From Rubrivivax rivuli (GTDB taxonomy: Bacteria; Pseudomonadota; Gammaproteobacteria; Burkholderiales; Burkholderiaceae_C), in the NCBI RefSeq assembly GCF_004016505.1, contig NZ_SACR01000004.1, positions 62,001 to 126,000 of the forward strand: a DNA stretch of 64,000 nucleotides. Direction: 5' to 3'. Of the stretch, positions 41,150 to 47,928 are shown one piece after another. Below the pieces are notes generated by a model. That model searched no databases, had not been told where the DNA came from, and worked only from the letters and a program-made list of their open reading frames with translations. Position 1 is the first letter of the stretch. Each line of letters opens with the position of its first letter. Both the position numbers and the translations under genes were made by a program.

Positions 41150-41684
41150 CAGCCCGCCCACCGAAGACGAACTGCGCCGGGCGCGCCGCCGGCCCTTGTT
41201 CGACGAACAGGCGCTGCCGCTTCGAACGTCACTGGGTCGGGCCGATATCGAGGGCCTGCTGCCCCACCGCGGCGCCTTCCTGCTGGCCGGCCACATCCAT
41301 GCGCTGGACCTGGCCGGTCGGCTGGCCGGCACGCAGGCGCTGCGCGCCGATGACCCGGTCTTTGCCGACCACTTTCCGGGCCAGCCGGTCTACCCCGGCG
41401 TGCTGCTGGTCGAGATGGCCGGGCAGTTCGCGCTGTGCCTGGCCGCGCTGCAGGCGCTGGGCAGCGCCCGGGTGCCCGCCGGCACGCGGCCGCAGCCGGT
41501 GCGGCTGGTGCGCATCCACGACACCCGCTTCGTCGCCCCCGCGCTGCCCGGCGACCAGCTCACCGTGCTGGCGCAGACCGTGGACACCGGCGGCTACACC
41601 TTCATGGCGCTGGCCCAGGTGCTGCGCGGGCCTGCCGTGCTGTGCCTGACCCTGTTCGAAGCGATGGTCGGAGAGCCGCCATGA
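41133..41684 (+). CDS. FabZ-like 3-hydroxyacyl-ACP dehydratase
   Basis: A 183-residue hot-dog-fold protein with LLPHRGAFLLAGHI, catalytic His80 in ADHFPGQPVYPGVLL and Glu94 in LVEMAGQ, the FabZ pair. It removes water from the 3-hydroxyacyl chain after the FabG-like reductase. The N-terminal 30 residues before the hot-dog domain are extra relative to FabZ. The start ATG lies inside the acyltransferase gene, and the stop overlaps the reductase start (ATGA). Confidence 0.85.
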   Translation: MRWPADSPPTEDELRRARRRPLFDEQALPLRTSLGRADIEGLLPHRGAFLLAGHIHALDLAGRLAGTQALRADDPVFADHFPGQPVYPGVLLVEMAGQFALCLAALQALGSARVPAGTRPQPVRLVRIHDTRFVAPALPGDQLTVLAQTVDTGGYTFMALAQVLRGPAVLCLTLFEAMVGEPP

Positions 41685-42457
41685 ACGAAGCCTCCGTGCC
41701 CCAGACCGTGCCCCGCCCCGTGCTGTTCGTCACGGGGGGCTCGCGTGGCATCGGCCGTGCGCTGGTGCTGGCCGCCGCCCAAGCCGGCTGGGACGTGGGC
41801 TTCACCTACGTGAGCCAGGCGCAGGCCGCCGAGGACGTGCTGCAGCAGGCGGCCCAGCAGGCGCCACAGGCGCGCGTGAAGGCGTGGCAGCTGGATGTTT
41901 GCGACCCGGCGGCCGTCGACCGCGTGGCCGACGAAGTGCTGGCGCATTTCGATGGCGTGAACGCCGTGGTGCCCAACGCCGGGGTCAGCGTCAATGGGCT
42001 GGCCTACAGCCTGTCGGACAGCGACTGGCGGCGCGTCATCGACACCAACCTCAGCGGCCCGTTCTACGTCTGCCGCGCCTTCCTGCCCGAGCTGGTGTCG
42101 CGCCGCAAGGGCCGCATCCTCCTGGTCAGTTCCATCATCGCCGACGGCGCCAGCGGCCAGGCCGCCTATGCCGCCAGCAAAGCCGGCCTGCTGGGCCTGG
42201 CCCGTTCGCTGGCCAAGGAATACGGGCCCAAGGGCATCACCACCAATGTGGTGGCGCCGGCCTACTTCGAGACCGACATGACGCGCGACACCATGTCGGC
42301 AGGCCTGGTCGACTACGCCAACCGCTTCTGCCCGCTGCGCCGCCTGGGCGAACTGGACGAACTGGCCGCGACCATGCTGTTCCTGCTGTCCGACGCGGCG
42401 GGCTACATCAACGGCGAGACCGTGCGCGTCAGCGGCGGGCTGGACTGGGCGCCATGA
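41681..42457 (+). CDS. FabG-like 3-ketoacyl-ACP reductase
   Basis: A 258-residue classical SDR: TGGSRGIGRALV cofactor motif, PNAGVS, and the standard Tyr163-x3-Lys167 (YAASK). The C-terminus (SDAAGYINGETVRVSGGL) is typical of FabG. It would reduce the 3-keto group after condensation. It differs from the other two operon SDRs in having the ketoreductase-type spacing, which supports a division of labour. Its gene is joined to both neighbours by ATGA overlaps. Confidence 0.9.
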   Translation: MNEASVPQTVPRPVLFVTGGSRGIGRALVLAAAQAGWDVGFTYVSQAQAAEDVLQQAAQQAPQARVKAWQLDVCDPAAVDRVADEVLAHFDGVNAVVPNAGVSVNGLAYSLSDSDWRRVIDTNLSGPFYVCRAFLPELVSRRKGRILLVSSIIADGASGQAAYAASKAGLLGLARSLAKEYGPKGITTNVVAPAYFETDMTRDTMSAGLVDYANRFCPLRRLGELDELAATMLFLLSDAAGYINGETVRVSGGLDWAP

Positions 42458-43716
42458 CGGACCACGGCCCCATCGGCATCGACCGCATCGGCATCGACCC
42501 CGGCACCCTGTCGCTGGACATGGCCGCCTTGGTGGCTGCACGCGGCGGCGACGTGGGCACCGTGTGTGGCGACATGATGATCGACCAGCGCTCGCTGCTG
42601 CCGCCCTGGGAAGACCCGGTGACGCTGGCCGTGAACGCGGCCGAGCCCGTGCTCGCCGGTGAAGACCGCGGCGCGGTGAAGCTGCTGCTGGTGGCTTCGG
42701 AGAGCGCGCCCGACCAGGAGAAGGCGCTGTCCACCTGGGTTCAGCGCCACCTGGGGCTGGCCGACGATTGCCGCAACCTGGAAGTGAAGCACGCGTGTTA
42801 CGGGGGCACCGGTGCGTTGCACCTCGCGCTGGCCTGGCTGGCCGCCGAAGCCCAGCCCGGCGAGAAGGCGCTGGTGGTCTGCACCGACCAGAGCCGGGCC
42901 CACTTCGGGCAGCCCTACGAGTTCGTGATGGGCGCTGGCGCAGCGGCGCTGCTGCTGTCGCACGAGCCGCGCTTCCTCGCCATCGACCGCGGCCTTTCGG
43001 GGCTGTACACGCACGAGGTGTCGGACCTGATCCGCCCGACCTCGCGCGTGGAAGCCGGTCACAGCGAGACCAGCCTGCTGTCGTACATGGACGCCGTCGA
43101 CACGGCCTTCGAACGATATGCCGTCAAGCTGCAGGCCCGGCGAGGCGTCGGCCTCGGCAGCCTGGCCGCGCTGCAGCAGTGGCTGCCCTTCCAGATCTAC
43201 CACGCGCCCTTTGGCGGCATCACGCGGCGCGCGCACCGCGCGGTGCTGCGCTCTGTGCCGGGCTGGCAGGCCGGGGCGCTGGCGGCCGACTATGCCGATC
43301 GTGTCGAGCCTTCGCTGGTGTTCAACCGGCGCATGGGCGGCACCTACGCAGCCAGCGTCTTCATCTCGCTGGCCGGGCTGGCCTGGCAAGCCGGTGACAG
43401 CGTGAACGGCCGCCGGGTGGGCATCTACAGCTATGGCTCGGGTTCGACGGGCGAGTTCTACAGCGGCGTTTTCGGCCCGCAGGCCGCCAGCATCGCCCAG
43501 CAGGCGCAGGTGCGCGAGCGGCTGGACGCGCGCCTGGCCGCCAGCGTGGCCGAGTACGAAGAAGCCGAGACCCGGCGCAGCGCGCAGATCGACGAAGGCG
43601 ACTTCGACGTCGCCACCTCGGGGCTGCGCGGCCTGTGGCACAGCCACTACGCCGGCCGGGGGCGGCTGGTGTTCGAAGGTGCACGCGGCCACGTGCGCCG
43701 ATATGGCCGGAGCTGA
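42454..43716 (+). CDS. HMG-CoA-synthase-family enzyme of a beta-branching cassette (PksG-like)
   Basis: A 420-residue 3-hydroxy-3-methylglutaryl synthase homologue with the complete triad: Glu83 (ASESAPDQ), Cys115 (KHACYGGTGAL) and His250 (YHAPFGG), plus YSYGSGSTGEF. In polyketide pathways (bacillaene PksG, curacin, mupirocin) such enzymes add an acetyl unit from a donor ACP to a beta-ketoacyl-ACP, starting a beta-methyl branch. A mevalonate role is unlikely, because two crotonases and a carrier protein follow at once and this lineage makes isoprenoids via ispH. It overlaps the next gene by 14 bp. Confidence 0.9.
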   Translation: MTDHGPIGIDRIGIDPGTLSLDMAALVAARGGDVGTVCGDMMIDQRSLLPPWEDPVTLAVNAAEPVLAGEDRGAVKLLLVASESAPDQEKALSTWVQRHLGLADDCRNLEVKHACYGGTGALHLALAWLAAEAQPGEKALVVCTDQSRAHFGQPYEFVMGAGAAALLLSHEPRFLAIDRGLSGLYTHEVSDLIRPTSRVEAGHSETSLLSYMDAVDTAFERYAVKLQARRGVGLGSLAALQQWLPFQIYHAPFGGITRRAHRAVLRSVPGWQAGALAADYADRVEPSLVFNRRMGGTYAASVFISLAGLAWQAGDSVNGRRVGIYSYGSGSTGEFYSGVFGPQAASIAQQAQVRERLDARLAASVAEYEEAETRRSAQIDEGDFDVATSGLRGLWHSHYAGRGRLVFEGARGHVRRYGRS

Positions 43717-44422
43717 CGGGGTGACGGCCACCTTTCACGTCATCGCCGTGCCCCAGCGCCTGGATGCAGCCGCCGTGCAGGCCCTGCGCGCACATTTGCT
43801 CACCGCACCGCCGGACCGGGTGCTGGTGCTGCAAGGTGCCGAGCCCTCGACCTTCTGCCTGGGCATGGACCTGGCCGGTGCGCTGCACCTGCCGGCGGCA
43901 GCGCTGCACACCGGCCTGCGCGCTTACGCCGACCTGCTGCTGGCCTTGCGCACGGCGCCCACCCCCACGCTGGCCGTGGTGGATGCCCCGGCCATCGGTG
44001 GCGGCCTGGGCCTGGCGGCCGCCTGCGACACCGTCGTCGCCGGGCCTGGGGCGCGCTTCGGCCTGCCCGAGTGCCTGTACGGCTTCCACCCGGCCATCGT
44101 GATGGCCGTGCTGGACGAACGCGTGCCCGCACAGCGCGCCCGCGCTCTGGCGCTGGGCTGCGAGAGCGTCGACGGCGCCGCGGCGTTGGCGCTGGGCCTG
44201 GCCGACTTCTGCGCTCCGGCAGCTTCGCTTGACGCCGTGGTGCGCCGCCAGGTACACCGCCTGGGCCGTGCGCTGGCACCTGCCGTGGCGGCGCTGAAGC
44301 GCCACGGCCCCCACCTGCAGCGCCTGCAGCAGTCGCTGGACGCAGGCGTTGCCGCCACCGCGCAGGCGCTGGCGCGCGAAGACGTGCGGCAGGCCTTCAT
44401 GAACCAAGGGGCCTGGCCATGA
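43703..44422 (+). CDS. Crotonase-family dehydratase ECH1 (PksH-like)
   Basis: A 239-residue crotonase-fold protein directly after the HMG synthase homologue. Visible features are TFCLGMDLAGA, the oxyanion loop APAIGGGLGLAAACD and FGLPECLYGFHP, which resembles the FGLPE...G..P segment of PksH-type enzymes that dehydrate the HMG-like intermediate to a 3-methylglutaconyl thioester. ATG 43703 lies within the HMGS gene; GTG 43721 is an alternative start. The stop overlaps the ECH2 start (ATGA). Confidence 0.82.
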   Translation: MAGADGVTATFHVIAVPQRLDAAAVQALRAHLLTAPPDRVLVLQGAEPSTFCLGMDLAGALHLPAAALHTGLRAYADLLLALRTAPTPTLAVVDAPAIGGGLGLAAACDTVVAGPGARFGLPECLYGFHPAIVMAVLDERVPAQRARALALGCESVDGAAALALGLADFCAPAASLDAVVRRQVHRLGRALAPAVAALKRHGPHLQRLQQSLDAGVAATAQALAREDVRQAFMNQGAWP

Positions 44423-45222
44423 CCACCTGGTGGAACAGCGCCGAACCCGGGCCCGACAGCAGCAATGCCGGCGGCACCGGCGGACATGCGACCCTCCCCG
44501 TGCAGCAGCGTGCGCTGGACGAGGGCGTGGTCGAACTGGCCATGGTCGATGAAGCCGGACAGAACGGCATGTCGCCCGCTTGGGTGGCGGCCTTCGTGCG
44601 GGCGCTGGACCACCTGGCCGGCGATGTGCAGTGCAAGGTGGTGCTGCTGAGCGGGCTGCCCGAGGCCTTCTGCACCGGCGCCACGCGCGACGCGCTGGCC
44701 GACCTGGCCGCCGGGCGCCTGGCCCCCACCGAACTGCTGCTCGGCCGCCGACTGATGGGCCTGCCGATGCCGGTGGTGGCCGCGGCCGAAGGCCATGCCA
44801 TTGGCGGCGGGCTGGCGTTGCTGATGTCGGCCGACCTCACCGTGCTGGCCGAAGACAGCCGCTACGGCGCCAACTTCATGTCTTTGGGCATCACGCCGGG
44901 CATGGGCACCACGGCGCTGCTGTCGGCCGCGCTGGGGCCTGCGCTGGCGCACGAGATGCTCTACACCGGCGACCTGCTGCGCGGCCGCGTGTTGCGCGGC
45001 CACCCGGGCTTCAACGCGGTGCTGCCGCGCGCCGAGGTGCGGCCCCGTGCGCTGGCGCTGGCCCGCGCGCTGGCCGAGAAGCCCCGCGACAACCTGCTGC
45101 GCCTGAAGCGGGTGCTGACGCTGCCACGACGCCGCGCCTTCGAAGAGGCATCGACCCTGGAGACCCTGATGCATGAACTGAGCCTGCGCGAGCTGAAGCT
45201 CGACGCCTGGGGCACACCGTGA
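44419..45222 (+). CDS. Crotonase-family decarboxylase ECH2 (PksI-like)
   Basis: A 267-residue crotonase homologue. GHAIGGGLAL forms the oxyanion hole, and YGANFMSLGITPGMGTT closely follows the FM.yGxTPGMG stretch of PksI/MupK-type decarboxylases, which remove CO2 from the methylglutaconyl intermediate to leave a beta-methyl (or exomethylene) branch. The first 35 residues are a Gly/Ser/Pro-rich extension. With the HMGS homologue and ECH1 it completes a beta-branching cassette. Confidence 0.84.
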   Translation: MTTWWNSAEPGPDSSNAGGTGGHATLPVQQRALDEGVVELAMVDEAGQNGMSPAWVAAFVRALDHLAGDVQCKVVLLSGLPEAFCTGATRDALADLAAGRLAPTELLLGRRLMGLPMPVVAAAEGHAIGGGLALLMSADLTVLAEDSRYGANFMSLGITPGMGTTALLSAALGPALAHEMLYTGDLLRGRVLRGHPGFNAVLPRAEVRPRALALARALAEKPRDNLLRLKRVLTLPRRRAFEEASTLETLMHELSLRELKLDAWGTP

Positions 45223-46067
45223 ACGCCGGCACGAACCCCATCGACCAGCGCGGCCGCGTCGTGTTGGTCACCGGCGGCACCATGGGCATCGGGCTGGCAT
45301 GCGCACTGGCCTTCGGCCGGCAGGGCGCCCACACCGTGCTGACCTACCGATGGGGCACCGCCGACCAGGACGAGGTGCGCGCCCAGTTCGCCGCCGCCGG
45401 TGCCCCTGAGCCGCTGATCGTGGAAGCCGACGTGAGCCAGGAGGACGACACCACGCGCCTGCTGGAAGCCATCGCGCAGCGGCACCCGGGTGTCGACGTG
45501 CTCATCTCCAACGTGGCCTTCGCGCTGAAGACCACCGGCTTCGAGGCCTGGAGCCAGCGCGCCCTGCACCGCAGCATCGACTACTCGGCCTGGCCGCTGG
45601 CCAGCTACACGCGTGCGCTGCACCAGCGGTTCGGGCGCTACCCGAAACACGTGCTGGGGCTGTCGAGCGACGGGCCCGACGGCTTCTTCATGAACTACGA
45701 CTTCGTCGCTGCCAGCAAGGCAGTGCTCGAGACCTTCTGCCGCTACCTGAACTTCCGGCTGTTCGACCACGGCGTGCGCGTGAACGTGGTGCGTTCACGC
45801 CTGGTGCGCACGGCGAGCTTCGATGCCACTTTCGGCGAGGAATTCCATGCCTTTCTGGAAGCCTTGGGCGGCTTCGAGGACTGCTACACCACGCCGGAGG
45901 AGATCGCCAACGTGGTGCTGATGCTGGCCAGCGGCCTGTGCGACGCGGTGGGCGGCCAGGTGATCATGGTCGACCGCGGATTCGAGTTTTTCGACAACCT
46001 GATGGGCATTGCCGAGCGCGCCCGCGCCAAGGGCAAGCTGGTCTGGAAACCTGGAGAGCCTTCATGA
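45219..46067 (+). CDS. FabL-like enoyl-ACP reductase, copy 2
   Basis: A 282-residue SDR related to copy 1 (37469-38299): motif TGGTMGIGLA, conserved LTYRWGTADQ (copy 1: LTHRWGSVDE), and Tyr160-x6-Lys167 (YDFVAASK), the FabI/FabL-type spacing. It ends with VDRGFEFFDNLMGIAERARAK, an extended C-terminus. It may reduce the branched enoyl intermediate made by ECH2 while copy 1 serves plain elongation, or the two may form a hetero-oligomer. GTG start in the ECH2 stop; ATGA overlap with the carrier-protein gene. Confidence 0.75.
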   Translation: MNAGTNPIDQRGRVVLVTGGTMGIGLACALAFGRQGAHTVLTYRWGTADQDEVRAQFAAAGAPEPLIVEADVSQEDDTTRLLEAIAQRHPGVDVLISNVAFALKTTGFEAWSQRALHRSIDYSAWPLASYTRALHQRFGRYPKHVLGLSSDGPDGFFMNYDFVAASKAVLETFCRYLNFRLFDHGVRVNVVRSRLVRTASFDATFGEEFHAFLEALGGFEDCYTTPEEIANVVLMLASGLCDAVGGQVIMVDRGFEFFDNLMGIAERARAKGKLVWKPGEPS

Positions 46068-46324
46068 GCAAGAGCAACGACGACGTCTTCGCGGTGGTGA
46101 AGAAGCACCTCACCGAGATCTGCCCCGACATCGCGCCCGAACAAGTGACACGCGGTGTCTCGATGAAGGCCCTGGGCGCCAGCAGCCTGGACATGGTGGA
46201 GGTGGTGTCGTGCAGCATGCGCGAGCTGGCCGTTCGCATTTCGCGCCAGGAACTGTCCGACCTGAAGGACATCGGCGGCCTGGTCGACCTGCTGCACGAG
46301 GCCGTGGTGAAGAAGGCCGGCTGA
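46064..46324 (+). CDS. Acyl carrier protein with altered attachment motif
   Basis: An 86-residue carrier protein, the only one in the cluster. The attachment region reads LGASSLDMVEVV: Ser41 is the probable phosphopantetheine site, and the residue before it, Asp in ordinary ACPs, is Ser40. Donor ACPs of beta-branching cassettes also lack this Asp (GANS-type motif). It has no Trp after the Ser, the mark of branching acceptor ACPs. So it looks like a donor ACP, yet no second ACP is present; it may serve all steps, or the housekeeping ACP carries the chain. Confidence 0.85.
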   Translation: MSKSNDDVFAVVKKHLTEICPDIAPEQVTRGVSMKALGASSLDMVEVVSCSMRELAVRISRQELSDLKDIGGLVDLLHEAVVKKAG

Positions 46325-46335
46325 ACACACCCGCG

Positions 46336-46533
46336 ATGCGGGAGGCCACCGTCGCCGACCTGGGAGACCTGGCCGCGCCGCTGGACGAGGCGTTCCGCGA
46401 CGATCCGGTGTGTCTTTGGGCGCTGGGCAGACCCGCCGCCGTGACAGCCCTGTTCGAGGCCCTGCCGCGCCACGTCTGCCCGGGGCAGCGGTGCTGCGTG
46501 GGGGTGCCAGGAGAGCAGCAACCCGGCCCATGA
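46336..46533 (+). pseudogene. Truncated GNAT acetyltransferase
   Basis: A 65-codon frame starts like a GNAT acetyltransferase (MREATVADLGDLAAPLDEAF, FRDDPVCLWAL) but loses similarity after about 45 residues and stops. The acetyl-CoA-binding core is absent. It lies 11 bp after the carrier-protein gene, at the edge of the lipid cluster, and is probably a decayed remnant. Confidence 0.55.
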
Positions 46534-46824
46534 GCCGCTCTACCGGCGCCGGATGCACCGCCCATCACGACCGTGTGGAGAGAGTGGCATACCGCGCTGG
46601 CCGCAAAGCCGACCCGGGGCTGATCTCAACTCTCGCCAAGGAGCACCTGCGAGCGACAGGCATCAGGCGAGGCCTCTCAAGCCCTGGGTGGCTCGGCGCG
46701 CACAAGTGCGGACCTTGACATCGGGTTTTAGATCTCTTTAGGACGCGCCGGGTCGCGGTGGGGAGCATGGCTGCTTCGACGTTCAAGCGCCCGCTGCGGG
46801 CGCTGCCACCCGAGGACCGCGACC
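46534..46824. other. Gene-free stretch
   Basis: About 290 bp with stops in all useful frames. A locally AT-rich patch (GGGTTTTAGATCTCTTTAGG, near 46724-46743) stands out and might hold a promoter for the next gene. No repeat or RNA was recognised. Confidence 0.4.
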
Positions 46825-47295
46825 ATGACCTGCCTGCGCCTGCCCCTGTTCACCCACGTCGTTGCACTTTGTGCGTGTCTGACCGCTTGTGACGCCATGG
46901 CGGCCCCCGCCACGGCGCGCGAGAGGCCGATCAACATCGTCACGCCGCTGATGGCCGACGACGGCAGCGCCTACCCCGGCGCGCAGCGAGAGCCTGCTGC
47001 GGAGGCCGCAGCGGGGGGAACGGCGCCCGGATGGGCCACGCAGGCGCAGCGCGATCAGCTGCTGCATCTCCACCCGAGCCGCGTGGTGCAACTGCGAGCG
47101 ATCGCTGGCGACATGACCCCGCAGCAGATGCCAGCAGCCGATGCCTGGGTGTTCGTGGATGGGCAGGGCGAAGACGCTGTCCGCCTGGCCCGCCGCCTCG
47201 CCGGTGCAGGCATCGAACGGGTGTGGGTGGTGTTGCCCGAGCGCGTGGCTGCCCCGGCGCAGACCGCGCAAGGTGCCCGCAGCAGCCGGCCGTGA
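46825..47295 (+). CDS. Hypothetical exported protein
   Basis: A 156-residue protein with a signal peptide (about 1-27, ending near DAMAAP; a Cys at ACLTAC could make it a lipoprotein). The mature part includes LLHLHPSRVVQLRAI and a segment AWVFVDGQGEDAVRLARRL...IERVWVVLPE that suggests a small alpha/beta, rhodanese-like fold, but no catalytic Cys is present. GTGA overlap couples it to the next membrane-protein gene. I do not recognise it. Confidence 0.6.
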   Translation: MTCLRLPLFTHVVALCACLTACDAMAAPATARERPINIVTPLMADDGSAYPGAQREPAAEAAAGGTAPGWATQAQRDQLLHLHPSRVVQLRAIAGDMTPQQMPAADAWVFVDGQGEDAVRLARRLAGAGIERVWVVLPERVAAPAQTAQGARSSRP

Positions 47296-47660
47296 GCGCG
47301 CGCCCGATGGACCTGCCGCCGCCAGCCGCCGGCATCGACGCAACGCAGCCCGCTTCCGCAAAGCGCGATCGCATGCCGTGGCGCACCCACTACCTGACCG
47401 GGCTGACCTGGGCCTTCACCCTGTTGAACTCGGCCCGCGTGTTGTCGTACCTGCCCACGCTGTGGGCCCTGATCCACAGCGGCGACTCCAGCCAGCACTC
47501 GCTGTGGACCTGGGGCATGTGGGTTGGTGCCAACGTGACGATGGCCGCCTGGTTGTACGAGCAGCAGGGCCAGCGCTGGAACCGTGCCGTCGCCGTCAAC
47601 CTCGTCAACGCCTCGATGTGCGCGTCGGTCTTCGTGGTCATCGCTTCGCTGCGGATGTGA
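47292..47660 (+). CDS. Small membrane protein, PQ-loop/SemiSWEET-like
   Basis: A 122-residue protein with an N-terminal soluble tail of about 30 residues and three predicted membrane helices (about 35-55, 62-85, 97-119). The stretch SYLPTLWALIHSGDSSQHSLWTW has the Pro and polar spacing of PQ-loop transporters, suggesting a half-size SemiSWEET-like protein, but the PQ pair itself is absent. The start is GTG 47292 inside the stop of the preceding gene; ATG 47308 is out of frame. Function unknown. Confidence 0.55.
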   Translation: MSARPMDLPPPAAGIDATQPASAKRDRMPWRTHYLTGLTWAFTLLNSARVLSYLPTLWALIHSGDSSQHSLWTWGMWVGANVTMAAWLYEQQGQRWNRAVAVNLVNASMCASVFVVIASLRM

Positions 47661-47721
47661 GTGGCACGGCGCATGAACGTTCTCGACACGCAGTTGCTGG
47701 GCTGGCAGCGGCGCTGACCTT

Positions 47722-47928
47722 GGCACCTTCATCGGCCGCGACCTGCTGCGGCTGCGGCTGCGTCTGCTGGCTCTGGCGGCCAACATGTCCTTCATCGCCT
47801 GCGGCCTGGGCGGTGGCCTGTGGCCCGTGGCCACATTGCACCTGCTGCCGAGCTGCGGCGGGGAGCCCGCGTGTCGTCTTCGAACGGCCTCACGCCCGAT
47901 GCGCCAACGCGCGCCCAGGCTTCGCTAG
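47722..47928 (+). pseudogene. Remnant of a membrane protein
   Basis: A short open stretch without a start encodes LRLLALAANMSFIACGLGGGLWPVATLHLL, which resembles the paired-helix region found beside cyclic-nucleotide-binding or sensory domains in proteobacterial membrane proteins. The flanking sequence is interrupted by stops and the domain expected after it is missing, so it is probably a gene fragment. Confidence 0.3.

Noticed and set aside
42454-43716. Mevalonate-pathway HMG-CoA synthase
   Set aside because: The organism has ispH of the MEP pathway, and two crotonases and an ACP follow directly, as in polyketide beta-branching cassettes.
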